Source: Cololabis saira
Lineage: Eukaryota > Chordata > Actinopteri > Beloniformes > Belonidae
Direction of reading: 5' to 3'
NCBI RefSeq assembly: GCF_033807715.1
Contig: NC_084590.1
Span: 8,198,327 to 8,262,326 of the forward strand
Length of the DNA: 64,000 nt
The notes under the pieces were generated by a model. The model was not told where the DNA came from and made no database searches. It saw only the letters and a program-made list of their open reading frames with translations. Within the stretch, counting starts at the first letter, position 1, and each line of letters begins with the position of its first letter. A program made the translations under genes and the position numbers. This document shows positions 10,505 through 49,600 of the stretch, piece after piece.

Positions 10505-11258
10505 ATGAAAACATTCTCTCTGAAAAAGAAAGTACACCCTCCGCGTTTTTACGTATCAGGACTAGAAGTAAAGGTCTTCTGTATGACATCAAGTTCTTGC
10601 AGGAACTTTAGTCCACTCATCTTTACAATCACACAACCTTCAACAAAACAAGCCCAGACCAGCATCCCTCCACCTCCGTGCTTGATAATGGGTCTCAGGT
10701 GGTTCTGCTGGTTTCCTCCAAACATGGTTCTGGACATGAAGACCAAACATGTCCACGTTGTTGTCATGGGTCCAGAAGTCTGTCTGGTCTGTCCAGATTC
10801 AGGTTTGTGGACCTCAGTCCTGCTTACAGGTTCTGGTTAGACTGAAAAGGTTTTCTCCTGAAAATTTTCAGACCAACCGTCCTGGTTCAGTCTTCTTCTA
10901 GTTGTGATGTCATGGACTTTAACATCTAACATGATCAGTGAGGACTGCAGGATCTGAGATGGAGCTCTTGGGGTTTTTGTATCGACTGACTGATATTGGG
11001 GTAAATCTGCTGGAACGTCCACTCCTGGAAGACAACTGTCCTGAATGTTTTCCACTTATGAATAATATTTTTCTCTGTAGAACATTGAACTCCAGATCGT
11101 TTGGAAATTTTTGAGAGTTTGGACATTTTTAAACCCTTTCCAGACTGGTGTGCAGCAACAGTTGCTTCTCTAAGATCTGTGCCAATGTTTTTCCCTCTTG
11201 GCATTGTGTTAACAACCAGAAAACGGAAAAAAATGTCTGCTATTCTAGAAGTCTGCAA
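10505..11258 (-). pseudogene. Tc1-type transposase remnant
   Basis: Minus-strand pieces in order: MPRGKNIGTDLREATVAAHQ (N-terminal paired-like helix-turn-helix of Tc1), IIHKWKTFRTV, LDVKVHDITTRRRLNQDG, then IIKHGGGGMLVWACF (the KHGGGS-V-W block of the DDE domain). The pieces lie in different frames with stops between, and the C-terminal DPNPIE-type block is missing. It is a frameshifted, dead copy in the NHERF4-NLK intergenic region. Confidence 0.85.
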
Positions 11259-11600
11259 ACCTGCTGATGATCATTTCATCAGTGATGATGATGAGGTCAT
11301 CAGTTAAGACGATCAGCTCATCGATAAATGACAGTCCGTCAAACATGGTGTGAATTGTCAGAGCTGGTAAAGATGAGTGTCTCTTTGGTCCTGATATGTA
11401 AAAGCTTTCACAGAGGGTGTACCACCTTTTCAGTGCTGCAGTGAAGGTGGACAGCGACAGACGAGACAGGTCTGAGCCTGCTGCCGTCTCTCGATGTTCA
11501 CATATATTAGTGCTGTCAGAGTCAAATATGAACTGGGATTCATCACGAGTGAAAAGCCTTTTATCTGTTGGTCTGTTCAAACCTGACCAACATCACATCT
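11259..11600 (-). other. Possible second DDE-transposase fragment, weak
   Basis: A minus-strand frame contains KRLFTRDESQFIFDSDS, which resembles the LFTDES-F-L-D region around the first catalytic Asp of Tc1/IS630-like transposases. The rest (TDDLIIITDEMI) is not recognised. The evidence is one short motif only. Confidence 0.3.
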
Positions 11601-12094
11601 TTAAACAGAACTTTAAACTCAGCAGCCGAGCCTTCCCTTCAAGAGGTTCCACGCGGTTCCAGACTGGAGCTTCCGTAACTGTGGTTGCAGGTGTTCGTGT
11701 GTCTGGGCGACGCCGAGGGACATCACTGAGGCCCCGTTTCCACGGACATTTACATGAAAAACCTTTCAAGGAACCCCCTCAGATCTCAACACAGACGTCC
11801 TAACTTCAGCTCTTCTCAGTGACGTTCTTAGATGTTTTTCTTTGGGGTCTACATTAGAGATGCTCACTGTATTTCTCCTAACTCTGGCCGTTGAGGCTGG
11901 TGTGAGGGCCTGGTGCTCTGCTACCCCACATCTAGCTGGTTCCTGGTTGGACTCCCAGCAGGATCGTCCATGTTCTCCCGGAGCTTCTGAGGGTTTTCTC
12001 CAGCTACTCTGGTTTCATCCCGCAGAAACATGAGCGTCAGGTTGACTGCTGAGTCTAAATCAGCTGAGAGTGTGCGTTGGGTGTTTGTCTCTAT
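11600..12094. other. Intergenic, nothing recognised
   Basis: No supported coding segment or repeat boundary was found between the transposase remnants and the MITE at 12095. Confidence 0.4.
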
Positions 12095-12811
12095 TGGCGC
12101 TTTTCCACTAATACCTACTCAGCTCTACTCATCTCTACTCGGCCTGGTTTCTTTTCCATAACAATTCAGCACCTGGAGCAGAAGTAGGAGGTTGGAGCAA
12201 AGCTGCTGAGACGTATTTGATTGTGTGATCTAAATGAAGAAGACAACACTAAAGATGTAGAACCTGGAGGAGATGATAGATGTGCTGCTGGATCTGTGAC
12301 TTGTGTTTGATATCTAGTTAAAAAAAATGAGAGTGAGAGAAGCTTCAAGCGTTTACGCTTTAATTTTGTTAGTTTGTCTCGGTGCTGCTGAAAAGTCAGC
12401 TGGAGCCGTGAGCAGCTATGAAGAGACAGAGCTCCTGGTGGATCTGGTCGTTCCTTATCTCCGTCTAGATCCCTTTTTAATTCTCTCCTCAGCACCAGGT
12501 TTATAAACATCTGCACCTCAGAGTTGGATCACCAAACAGACTTTTGCTGCTGTTGCTGTTGGAATAAAATGAACAAGAATCCGTCAGAGTCTCTTTCTCT
12601 GATTTCCTCCTCCTGACTCAGACGTCTGACTCCAACCCCCCGACCAATCGGTGGCCTGTAGTGTGATGATGTCAGATACAGCCGACTCAGCAGCTTAGAA
12701 CCTCGGCAGAATAGTTACAGAAAAAGTAATTACTTGGTACGTTAGACCCCTGGTGGGAAAGAACCAAACCGAGTGGAGGCGAGGTGAGTAGGTACTAGTG
12801 GAAAAGTGCCA
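12095..12811. mobile_element. PIF/Harbinger-like MITE, copy 1
   Basis: Termini TGGCGCTTTTCCACTA and TAGTGGAAAAGTGCCA are inverted, followed inward by ACCTACTCAGCTC-type subterminal sequence. A 3-bp TAT flanks both ends (12092-12094 and 12812-12814). The same family recurs at 16764 and 37651. No transposase is encoded. Confidence 0.85.
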
Positions 12812-12814
12812 TAT

Positions 12815-13076
12815 GTGGACCGGTGATGGACTGGTCACCTGGGAACTGGTCTTTCACGTGAAGAGAACTGGGGTGGACTCCAGCAGACCTCTGTGAAGGT
12901 AAAGGATGACCTGGTGGCGCCTCATAGTGACTTACGAGAGGATGTAAAAGCATGTGTATAGTCTGCAACAGAAACGGTACGTAACTGGAAGCGTGGTGAT
13001 GGTGAGGGGTCGGCTTGATCAACCACTGACACACAGGAGACCATGTTAATGTTGCTGAAGAACATGACAGCACTAA
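12815..13076. repeat. Degenerate fragment of a dispersed repeat
   Basis: Contains GGTGATGGACTGGTCACCTG and GGTGGACTCCAGCAGACC, phrases shared with the 3' part of the dispersed repeats at 52712 and 60355. It is strongly diverged. An (AT) run follows at 13077-13095. Confidence 0.4.
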
Positions 13077-13352
13077 TATATATATATATATATATCTATG
13101 TTTAAATAAAGATACTTCATCTGAAGGTTTAGGCCGTTCTCAGCTGCTCTTCTGAGCACCTTTCATTGTCAAACCGTCTAACACATAAAAACGTTTGTGA
13201 GGGTTCCTGGTCGCTGGAGGCCAGCAGACCTGTGAGTCCTGCTCTCCAGTGAAATGCTACCGTGATGATCCGCGATGAGCCGTGATCAGTAATGTCTTGT
13301 TCCCAGTGTCGCAGCTCCTCCGCCGGGAAAGAGGACGATTTCCCAGAAGCAC

Positions 13353-39893
<26,541 letters not shown>

Positions 39894-40468
39894 GCAGGGA
39901 ACCGGCTCCGGCCGAAACCCGCTCCACAGGTGAGGAGGATGATGATGATGATGATGGGGGGCTACCAGGGGGCACCTCAGTGAAACTTACCCCAAGATCA
40001 TACAGAAACCATATCTGGGCCCTGGTGATCCAACACCAGATCAGTCTCTCCAGAGGTGGGACATGGTGGCGCACCTGACCCACTTCCACAAAATCAGTCC
40101 AGCAGCTGCTGTGGGAGGACCAGACGCCGGGACAGAAGTGATGGGTCAGGAAGAGCCCGCCCCCCCCTCAGTGGCCCTGGTGCTCCTTCATGACAGATCT
40201 CTCCCGGAGGTAGGGTTGCCACCTTTCAGAAACAGAAATAAGGGACGCCCCGATTTCAGCAGGGCAGGAGCCAAAAAAAAAGCCCCTAAACTTCTAAACT
40301 GCATAGAAATGTGTTTATTTTATATGAAAAAACAAAATGCTTTGATTTAAAGTTTAAAGTGCTTTAATAGCATTGAACTTGCAGGATTGTACAGACAGCC
40401 AACCATACTAGCAACTGAAATAGCCTCCTATGCTATGTATGTCCACATCAGCCAAGATGTAGAATATA

Positions 40469-40542
40469 CAGGTGAAGGTCGGAAAATTAGAATATGGTGT
40501 CTCCTTCCCAAAAAAAAAAAAGTATATATATGTGTATGTATG

Positions 40543-40588
<46 letters not shown>

Positions 40589-42424
40589 ATAAATATGTGA
40601 TATATTAAAAAATATATCATATATTTTATATCAAAAATGCATAAGAATATGGTGTAAAAGTTAATTTATTTTAATAATTCAACTTAAAAGGTGAAACTAA
40701 CATATATTACATGATATATTAGATATATGATATACTGCTAAATGACAGTAGTAGTATTACATAGTCTCATGACCTGCAAAGCAAGATATATTAAACCTTT
40801 ATTTGTTATAATTTTGATGATTGAATTGTTTATTGATTTCATAAAATATTCGAATTTTTTTAGATTTTTTATTTAGGGTTTTCATAAACTGAGCCATAAT
40901 CATCAAAATTATAACAAATAAACGCTTGAAATATCTCACTTTGAATGTAGTGGGAAATAATATATTTGTTTCACCTTTTAGTTGAATTTATTACGAATGA
41001 AGTTTTGCAATATATTCAAAATGTTCCTACCTTCACCTGTATATTATGAAAATATCCTCCTATACTATGTATGTCCACATCAGCCAAGATGTATAATATA
41101 GCCTGCAGGTGAAGAATATGATGTAAAAGTTAATTTATTTCAATAATTCAACTAGAATATGGTGTGAAAGTTAATTTATTTCAATAATTCAACTAGAATA
41201 TGGTGTAAATGTTAACTTATTTCAATAATTCAACTAGAATATGGTGTAATAGTTAATATATTTCAATAATTCAACTAGAATATGGCGTAAAAGTTCATTT
41301 ATTTCGATAATTCAACTAGAATATGGCGTAAAAGTTAATTTATTTCAATAATTCAACTAGAATATGATGTAAAAGTTAACTTATTTCAATAATTCAACTA
41401 GAATATGGTGTAAAAGTTAATTTATTTCAATAATTAAACTAGAATATGGTGTAAAAGTTAATTTATTTCAATAATTAAACTAGAATATGGTGTAAAAGTT
41501 AATTTATTTCAATAATTCAACTAGAATATGGTGTAATAGTTAATTTATTTCAATAATTCAACTAGAATATGGTTTAAAAGTTAATTTATTTCAATAATTC
41601 AATTAGAATATGGTGTAAAAGGTAATTTATTTCAATAATTCAATTAGAATATGGTGTAAAAGTTAATTTATTTCAATAATTCAACTAAAATATGATGTAA
41701 AAGTTAATTTATTTTAATAATTCAACTAGAATATGGTGTAAAAGTTCATTTCTTTCAATAATTCAACTAGAATATGGTGTAAAAGTTCATTTTTTTCAAT
41801 AATTCAACTAGAATATGGTGTAAAAGTTAATTTATTTCAATAATTCAACTAGAATATGGTTTAAAAGTTAATTTATTTCAATAATTCAATTAGAATATGG
41901 TGTAAAAGTTAATTTATTTCAATAATTCAATTAGAATATGGTGTAAAAGTTAATTTATTTCAATAATTCAACTAGAATATGATGTAAAAGTTAATTGATT
42001 TCAATAATTCAACTAGAATATGATGTAAAAGTTAATTTATTTCAATAATTCAACTAGAATATGATGTAAAAGTTTATTTATTTCAATAATTCAACTAGAA
42101 TATGGTGTAAAAGTTCATTTATTTCAATAATTCAACTTAAAAGGTGAAACTAATATATTTCCTAGTCTTGTTACATGCAAAGCAAGACATGTTAAACCTT
42201 TAATTGTTATAATTTTGATTTAATTTAATTTTTTATTGATTTCATAAAATATTCTCTAATTTATTTTTTATTTGGAGTTTTCATAAACTGTGAGACATAA
42301 TCACCAAAATCATAACAAATAAAGGCTTGAAATATCTCACCTTGAATGTGGTGGGGAAATAATATATTTGTTTCACCTTCAGTTGAAGTTTTGCAATATA
42401 TTCAAATTCTCCGACCTACACCTG
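40469..42424. mobile_element. TA-flanked DNA element with internal 41-bp satellite
   Basis: Ends are CAGGTGAAGGTCGGAAAATT and GAATTTGAATATATTG inverted as AATTCTCCGACCTACACCTG. TATA flanks both ends. It has two direct copies of TGCAAAGCAAGA...TTAAACCTTT (near 40775 and 42175) and palindromic TTATAATTTTGATGATT segments around the array. No transposase was seen. It lies upstream of NLK exon 1. Confidence 0.8.
41114..42135. repeat. 41-bp tandem array, ~25 units
   Basis: Unit parts AATAATTCAACTAGAATATG and GTGTAAAAGTTAATTTATTT repeat with scattered single-base changes (GTGT/ATGT/GCGT/GTTT). The unit is assembled from the host element's own subterminal sequence. Confidence 0.93.
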
Positions 42425-42474
42425 TATATTATAACATCAATAAATAAGAGCATAATTTATGTCCATATTGGTTA

Positions 42475-42900
42475 ATACGGAACTTCTAATTCCCACTCCC
42501 CGCCCCCTACCTGGAGGTGAAGCCCGCGTCCTCCCCGCTGTGGCCACGGGGATCAAGCCCGTGAATCCTCCCACTAAGGGGGCTCCAGCGGCCGGGGAGC
42601 CGCATCTACTTGTCCGCGGCGGGGCAGCTGGTTCCCGGCGAGCAGGCCCGGGCCGCCGCCGCCATCCAGCCCGTGCGGGACCACAACTTCGGCCTGTTTA
42701 CTACCTGCTGCCGCTGCCGGGGGGAGGAACACCGACACACCGAGACACCGAGACACCGAGGCTTCACGGTCCCGGCTCACGGCGCTACGCTCCGGGTCGC
42801 TGCAGGCCCGCGACGATCCGCCGAGACCCGAGCATCGACCAGCAGCTGATCCGGTCCATCCACCACGGAACACGGTCAGACCGCTCTGACTGAGCCGCAG
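42475..42900 (-). other. CpG-rich block, possible NLK 5' non-coding exon
   Basis: G+C- and CpG-rich, unlike its AT-rich surroundings. On the NLK strand a good donor TCACCTCCAG/GTAGGG ends at 42511. The + strand has a peptide-like frame (YLSAAGQLVPGEQARAAAAI then QPVRDHNFGLFTTCC) that I do not recognise and that might be an exon of another gene. The choice between 5' UTR and unknown exon is unresolved. Confidence 0.4.
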
Positions 42901-43030
42901 ATTATGGTGGACGACAGCCAGCCAATCACCTGCCGCGCTGCGGGGGACGTCACGTAATCTCGCTGATTGACAGCTGGGGCAGCCAATGGGAGGAGGCGGC
43001 TGAGGTGACAGCGGGGTGACGGCTGCTCAC
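42900..43030. promoter_or_regulatory. CCAAT-containing CpG promoter candidate
   Basis: Within 130 bp: two CCAAT boxes (AGCCAATCACC near 42920, AGCCAATGGGA near 42980), an inverted one (GATTGACAG) and a CRE-like GGACGTCACG. These are typical of TATA-less housekeeping promoters. It lies 3 kb upstream of the NLK ATG and beside the CpG block, so an NLK promoter is the simplest reading. Confidence 0.42.
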
Positions 43031-43214
43031 GAGACTGCGATGTCAAACACTGAAGACTCAAGATGTATGTGTTTATCATCTGAAACTACCTCGTTGTTGG
43101 AAATACTCGGCAACAGCGCCGCAAACCACAGTTGATGAGTTTAAATCTGCAACTGTCAAATAAAACCCTCCGTGACGTCATCCAGAGGTTTCTAAACCTC
43201 TTTTTCCCCCAAGA

Positions 43215-43460
43215 GTACCAGCTCCAGAATGTGAATGAAGTGGAGCTCATTAGGTGGAGCTGGAGCTCATAGGTGGAGCTCATTAGGTGGAGGTCAAAGG
43301 TGGAGCTCATTAGGTGGAGCTCATTAGGTGGAGCTCATAGGTGGAGCTCATTAGGTGGAGCTCATTAGGTGGAGCTCATAGGTGGAGCTCATTAGGTGGA
43401 GCTCAAAGGTGGAGCTCATAGGTGGAGCTCATAGGTGGAGCTCATAGGTGGAGTTCATAG
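43215..43460. repeat. ~14-bp minisatellite (GGTGGAGCTCATTA type)
   Basis: About 17 units alternating GGTGGAGCTCATTA and the shorter GGTGGAGCTCATA, without coding potential. Confidence 0.9.
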
Positions 43461-43676
43461 CCCCCATGTAACTCTGTAACTCTGCGGACGACCTTTCATA
43501 GATAGATAAGATACTTTATTAATCCTTTGCAGGAAATTAAGGTGTTACAGATAAAAACAGATCCAATAAAAAAAAAACAGATCACTTAGAATTAAAATTT
43601 GATTTAACATTAAAATTAAAATGCTGGGGTGCTAAAGTGCTGAGTAATAAAGTGCTAAGAATAAAGTGCTGGAGTA

Positions 43677-43886
43677 CACAAGCCGGTACTCGAGGGCCAG
43701 TCTACTGCACGTTTTAGATGTTTCTGCCTCAACACAACCCTGATAGACAAGGCTGTGTCACCAACAGAGTTGTGTAAACCTTGATGACATGTTGATGACG
43801 ATGATTACGTGATTAGAATCAGGTGTGTTGAAGACGCGGAAACATCTAAAACATGCAGTAAACTAGCCCTCGAGTACCGGCTTGTG
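43677..43886. mobile_element. Palindromic MITE inside the LINE remnant
   Basis: CACAAGCCGGTACTCGAGGG on the left, CCTCGAGTACCGGCTTGTG on the right, with AAACATCTAAAAC-type arms continuing for ~60 bp. Confidence 0.8.
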
Positions 43887-44128
43887 TGCACCCCTGCACA
43901 TAGAACAGTTCTTGCACATTATAGAGCTTGATGGCAGCTGGAAGGAAGGACTTTCTGTGGCGTTGGGTTTTGCATCGTGGTGGGATCAGCCTGCCACTGA
44001 AGCTGCTCCGCCCAAACACCTCCATGAAGTGGATGAGTGTCATTGTTCATGATATTGTCCATTTTCCTGAGCATCCTCACTTCTGCCACCTGCTCAACAA
44101 AGTCCTGAGGTTCCCATGGTGGTGTTCG

Positions 44129-44830
44129 TAGTGCTCGGCGGTATGACCAAAAATTTATATCACTGTATTTTTCAAAATTATATCGGTTTCACAGTATATC
44201 ACGGTATTTTTTTTTTCATGCACAACTGGGTGTTAACCACATTTTCTAATGATTTGGAAAGGAATTGCTGCAGTGAATTGGCTTAGAATGGCCTATTTTA
44301 CTGTCATGAGGAGGATGCATAAATCAAATAAATTTGATTTAGTCATGCTTTTCAAAGAAAAAAATCTTTTACAAAATTACAAGGTAGAAAATATTTATTG
44401 AACATAAAAAACTGAACATTTTTTAATTTCCCAGCATTATGTTGTTTTGGTTCCACCTCCTGGTGAATGTTAGGTAAAATTCTTATGTGGTTACTTTTTG
44501 GTTGGCCAACGATTTATGTATGTGGTGCGCAACCGGTACGGGAGCGGCCAGTCTATTTCCTTTATTTTACAACGCCGTTATTAATTGTTCGGTTTTTTTT
44601 TCCCACTTATTCCACCGAACACCGAAAGTGTTTTTTTGCCATTTTCGGCCGAAAAATTTCGGTTACCGAACAATCGGTGCATCACTACTGCTAAACAGTC
44701 CCCTCACAAACAGTGTCCAGCGTTGTGTACGCTACTGTACACTCACCGGTAGTACGGTATATGAAAAATTCATATTATAAGAAAAATAAACACTGGTATT
44801 CGGTATGAACCGGTATACCGCCCAGCACTA
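44129..44830. mobile_element. hAT-like element with 8-bp target duplication (1 mismatch)
   Basis: Ends are TAGTGCTCGGCGGTATGACC and ACCGGTATACCGCCCAGCACTA, which are inverted. Flanks are GGTGTTCG (44121-44128) and GGTGCTCG (44831-44838). Another element tip, TTTCGGTTACCGAACAATCG, near 44655 shows a nested partial copy. Confidence 0.8.
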
Positions 44831-45484
44831 GGTGCTCGCTTTCTTAATCAGTTTGTTGAGTCTGTTTCTGTGTAAAATGCGAGCAGCCACACCCCAGCAC
44901 ACAACACCAAAAAACTGAGCACTGGCCACAACAGTCTTGTAAAAAGAGCACAGCAATGATTTACAAATGTTAAAAGAACACAACTGTCTTAAAAAGTGCA
45001 GTTGAAGTTCTGTTAAAGAACAGGTTAAAGTTATCAGCAACCTTATGGTCTCCATCAGGCAGCGAGCCCCCCTTCCGCTCAAGAACGGTGATTTTTCTCA
45101 TTCCAGACCAAACCTGCTTCACCCCCTCACTCTGCAGCTGCTGTTCCAGTTTGTGGCTATAGGCTACATATATATACTATAGGCCCTCCTTAATTTTCAC
45201 CTTCAATTCCCGTTGTATTTCTTTAGCCCTAATCCTGTCACCCATCCTAAAAGCCTCCTTCTTTTGATTTAACACTGCTTTGAGATTACTAGTTACCGAG
45301 GGTTTGTTATTAGGATAACACTGAATCTCTTTGCTGGGTATGTTAACATCAGTGAAGAAGTTGATGTAATCTGTAATGCAGTCAGTCAATCCATCAATAT
45401 CCTCATTGAAGGACTCACAAAAGACATCCCAGTCAGTTGTTTGTAAAAGTTGTTTGCCTTTAACGGTTCAAATTACTGACGACC

Positions 45485-46642
45485 TCCTGACAAATTTGCC
45501 TTTTTAGAGCGACAAAGGAGTTTTCACCTATTTAGGCCTTAAACTGAGCATCCCTTCGAATTTAACTTTTCTGAATCAGTAGAAAAACTCAAACAAAATA
45601 TTGAGTCTTGGAGAATACTTCCCCTATCTATGATAGGTCGGGTAAATGCAATCAAAATGGTGAGCCTGCCCAGGTTTTTATACCTTTTTCAGAACCTGCC
45701 TATATATCTAAACGCATCTTTCTTGAAGAAGCTTGACTCTATCATATTATCTTTTGTATGGGGCTACAGGTCACACAGGATATCCAAGGTTCACCTTCAA
45801 AAATTCTCCAGAAAGGGTGGTCTGGGATTGCCAGTTTTTAAACACTACTACTGGGCAGCCAACTCCAGGGCCCTTACCTACTGGAAAAATGGAAGTGATG
45901 AAATGGAGGAGAGTCCATCGTGGTTACAACTGGAAGCTGCTGTAGTTACGTCTTCACTTCCTGCTCTTTTGTTTTCTGACTCTGCCCCATTAGCCAAATT
46001 AATTCAACATAACTTCACCGTGAAGAACTCCTTGCGAATCTTAAAACAAATAAAAGTGGCTTGCCAGGTTCCCAGTGCCTCCATACATGCACCCATATGT
46101 CAAAATCACTCATTCTGCGTTAGATGGGGTATTCGCGATATGGAGATAGAGGGGAATTAGAACTTTTTCAGATTTGTACATTAGCTAATTAGTCAACTAG
46201 CATCATTTGCTCAGTTGAGCAAAAACTCTCACTTCTTTCGCTATCTCCAAGTTAGACACTATGTTAAGGAGAACTGGACACACTTGATTTCTACTCCCAT
46301 TACCCATCCCTTTCTTGAGACCCTTCTACTCCCCCCGGACTCCAAAAAGTTGATATCAAAATTTGTAAGTTGTTTTACTAATCCAGTTTCTTCTGATTTT
46401 ATCAGGGAAACTTGGGCCAAAGATTTAAACTCTGAAATATCAGCAGAACTTTGGGAGGAAGCACTGTCTCAGTTACACTGTTGTTCTATTAACTCACACT
46501 ACAGGTTAATTCAGTATAAGGTACAGTACTTCACAGATTACATTACTCCAAAAGAAAGCTAAATAGTATTTTCCTATCTGTGTCTCCTGTATGTGATAAG
46601 TGCCATGTTGCCGAGGGTTCACTAGCGCATCTCTTTTGGTTC
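45485..46642 (+). mobile_element. L1-type LINE, 3' coding part, first half
   Basis: Translations IGRVNAIKMVSLPRFLYLFQ, FVWGYRSHRISKVHLQKFSR, GLGLPVFKHYYWAANSRALT match the post-RT region of fish L1 ORF2. It is 5' truncated, with stops. It continues at 49946 after a hAT insertion. Confidence 0.85.
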
Positions 46643-49600
46643 CAGGGCGTCACTAGGTTTTAAGGACAGGGGGGCTTAGCCCTCAAGAGATGCACAGGAT
46701 ATGAGCTAACGTAGCGCACAAGCACAACATTTCACAAACAGAAAACAAAGACTGAGAAATTGCTTTTCAACTTTTTGGACAGATTAAACATATTAGGCCA
46801 CCAATAGATTTGTTTTAATTCAGTCTGTTTTTAATACAGTACAACAAGAAAACACAGGAACTGTGTTTGCTGCATTAACAACAAGAAAAAAACTGAAAAT
46901 AAAAAAGTACATCATTTTCATGGCTGCAATCACCAGTTACTTGGTGGGTGGAAGCATCAAAGAATGCCATCTGTTTTTAAGAGTGGCAAATCGGTCAATT
47001 ACTCTGTTGTGACTCAGATGCTGAAGCATGTCTTTTTCAACAGACATGACTGGAAGACTGTGAAGTCTTTTCTGACCCATTGTTTGACGCAGCCAGGAGT
47101 GCAGCCGACGCAGTGCACTAAAGGACCTTTCACATGAGCAACTGCTTACAGGCACTGTTAGGGCAACTTGGATGGTTGCCTTCAGAGAGGGAAACATGTC
47201 TGAATCAAGGAGGTTGTGCACAGACAACATATCTTTGGGTGGAGATCCAGCCTCTCTTTTCCTGGCCAGAAAGTTTCTGGCCACCAGAACCTCCTTTGTT
47301 TTCAGGTCAACCCTGTAGTGCTTTGCAAGTTCATTCAAGTGTGGTTCACTCAAGAAGTTCTCAGATTTAGGACTGCATGCCTACATACCTTTTAGTAGCC
47401 CTGCATCTACACTGCAAAATAATTGATCAAGCTCGCCAACCATCCTATCCACACAAGGGAAAAGTAACTCTCTTTTCAATGTGTCTGAGTTGTTCAATTC
47501 AGTGCGTGAACCCACAGCACAAAATCATCCATTTTCCTCTGTTTGTGCCTTATCTTGGCACCTGGTTCAGGGATACTGTGGGTGTTGCACAGGGCCTTGG
47601 TTTTCTCATACAGCTCTGTGGCAAATGCATCTGAGTGTTTGCCCTTAAGTGTGTCACACACAGCCTGTTGCAGATAAAAGCTTCTGCCAGGTCTAGTCTC
47701 TTTCTGCAGGAACTTGTGGAGTCCTTCGGTTACAGACAGAAGTGACTGAAACATCAGTAGTGCATAGACTGCTGAGAACTTGTAGAGCTTTGCTCTGAGA
47801 CCAACAGCTATGGGGAATCCAATGGCAGATAGGCACTCCAAAATGACAGGCAATGTCTCAAGAACTGCACTGATTGATCGCAACTGACATGCCCAGCGAG
47901 TGTTTCAAAGTTGCACAAGCTCAGTTTTTGTCAATCCAAGCTTTGACTGAGCCTCCATGAACTTATGATGATTGACTAGGGAGGTGCTGAAGAAAGAATA
48001 CACACACTCCAACAAGCTGAAAAGCTCCACAGCCTCTGGGACAGCCTTGCAAGTATTGCACAAATCCAGGTTGAGTTGATGAGCGTAACAATGCACATAG
48101 ATAGCCTCAGGATGGAGTATTCAAAAATGTGCTTGTGCACCTCCAGTGGAGCCACTCATAACGGCTGCACCATCATATGTTTGTGCTACACACTTAAGCT
48201 CTGCAAGACCATTGTTTTGGATCTGCTGCTGAAGCTCATTTGCAATGGACTGGGCATTAAATGATTTTATCTCTCGCAAGTGCTAGGAAACGCTCCTTCA
48301 CTGCCCCCTCTGACACATACCTGACACAAACAGCTAACTGCTCTGCGTTTTCATCTCTTGCCTCATCTGCCATGATGGCATAGATTTTAGACTTTGTCAT
48401 TTCAGATACAATGACACTAGTAACTTCCTGCGCACAACAGTCAATCATGTCATTCTGGGATGTTGGCGAGATATACTGCGCATTTGATGGGGGATTATGT
48501 TTTTGAAGAAAAGGATCGAACTCCTTCAAAAGCTCCATGCACGCAAGAACATTTCCTCTGTTTGTGCTGTCTTCACCTTCATCATGGCCACGAAAAGGGA
48601 GTCCCTGTCTCCCTAACATAGAGGTGACTGTAACAATTCGCCTGAGATACTCTCTTCTCTCTATTATCTCACTCACATTTGCAGTTGCTATCATCTGTGC
48701 AATGTTTCCCTGTTTGCTAGTTCCCTGGTAGCTTTTCCATGCAACAACACTGTCCTTATGTGTTTGTGCACTCTCATGCTTGCCAAAGATGACTAAAGCT
48801 TTCTTTAGTCATTTCTGCTTTCAGTTCTTGCAACCACTACTGACCAAACTATCATGTTTGATGTTTTTGCCAAACACTCTACATGGGAAGCAGAAAGTTG
48901 TATTCTGGTTGACTGAATATTCTAACCAGTTGTGCTTTTCAAACCAGCTGTGGTGAAATGCTTGCTTCTGTGTACCAAAAGTATCATGTGGGTAGCTCTT
49001 CAGCTTTACCTGTCTGGGCCCTGTGTCTTTGTCACCTAAATCAAACCCTGTACTGGAAAGAGTTGCTGCAGCTGCTTCATCATTTCCCTCTCTTAGGCCT
49101 GTTTGCTCTCCTCTCACTGTAATAACTTGATCTTCCTCTGCCTCTCGATCCATTTGCTGCAGCTCCTCTGTCTCTCCTTGCTCTCTCTGACGTGAACTTG
49201 CCTGTTGACCTTTTTCTCCCTCAGCCTCTCCTTCTGTCTGACCCTTCATGAAACATTAAAACATATTGCATTGATAACTGATCCAACATAGAGGCTAATG
49301 TCAGGACTTTTGCTCACACACCACAGTCATTTTTTGCTACCAAATATTTTGAAGTTACACAGATTATATTTTGGGTGCATATGTGACTAAAATGGTTGCA
49401 ATTTAAAGCCCTGAAAAATATTACTAAATTACTTAAAGTAATATTAAAATAGCCCTCAAAAATATTTGGGTCAGGCTAATTTGACTCATATATATCTCTT
49501 GGCTCTCTCCACTTTCTAATCTTGACTCTCTTAAATAGAAGCTAAATAAGTCTTATATGGTCTTATATGCTTTACCATGACTGAAACGTTTCATATTTCA

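Larger units (their letters stand above)
43497..45480 (-). mobile_element. Non-LTR LINE remnant (Rex/L2-like), interrupted twice
   Basis: The minus-strand 5' part at 45177-45389 reads CITDYINFFTDVNIPSKEI, CYPNNKPSVTSNLKAVLNQK and REGDRIRAKEIQRELK-like residues, the linker between endonuclease and RT of fish LINEs. The 3' part near 43890-44050 reads FGRSSFSGRLIPPRCKTQRH, RKSFLPAAIKLYN. The end is the AATAAAGTATCTTATCTATC motif. Insertions at 43677-43886 and 44129-44830 split it. It is dead. Confidence 0.78.
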
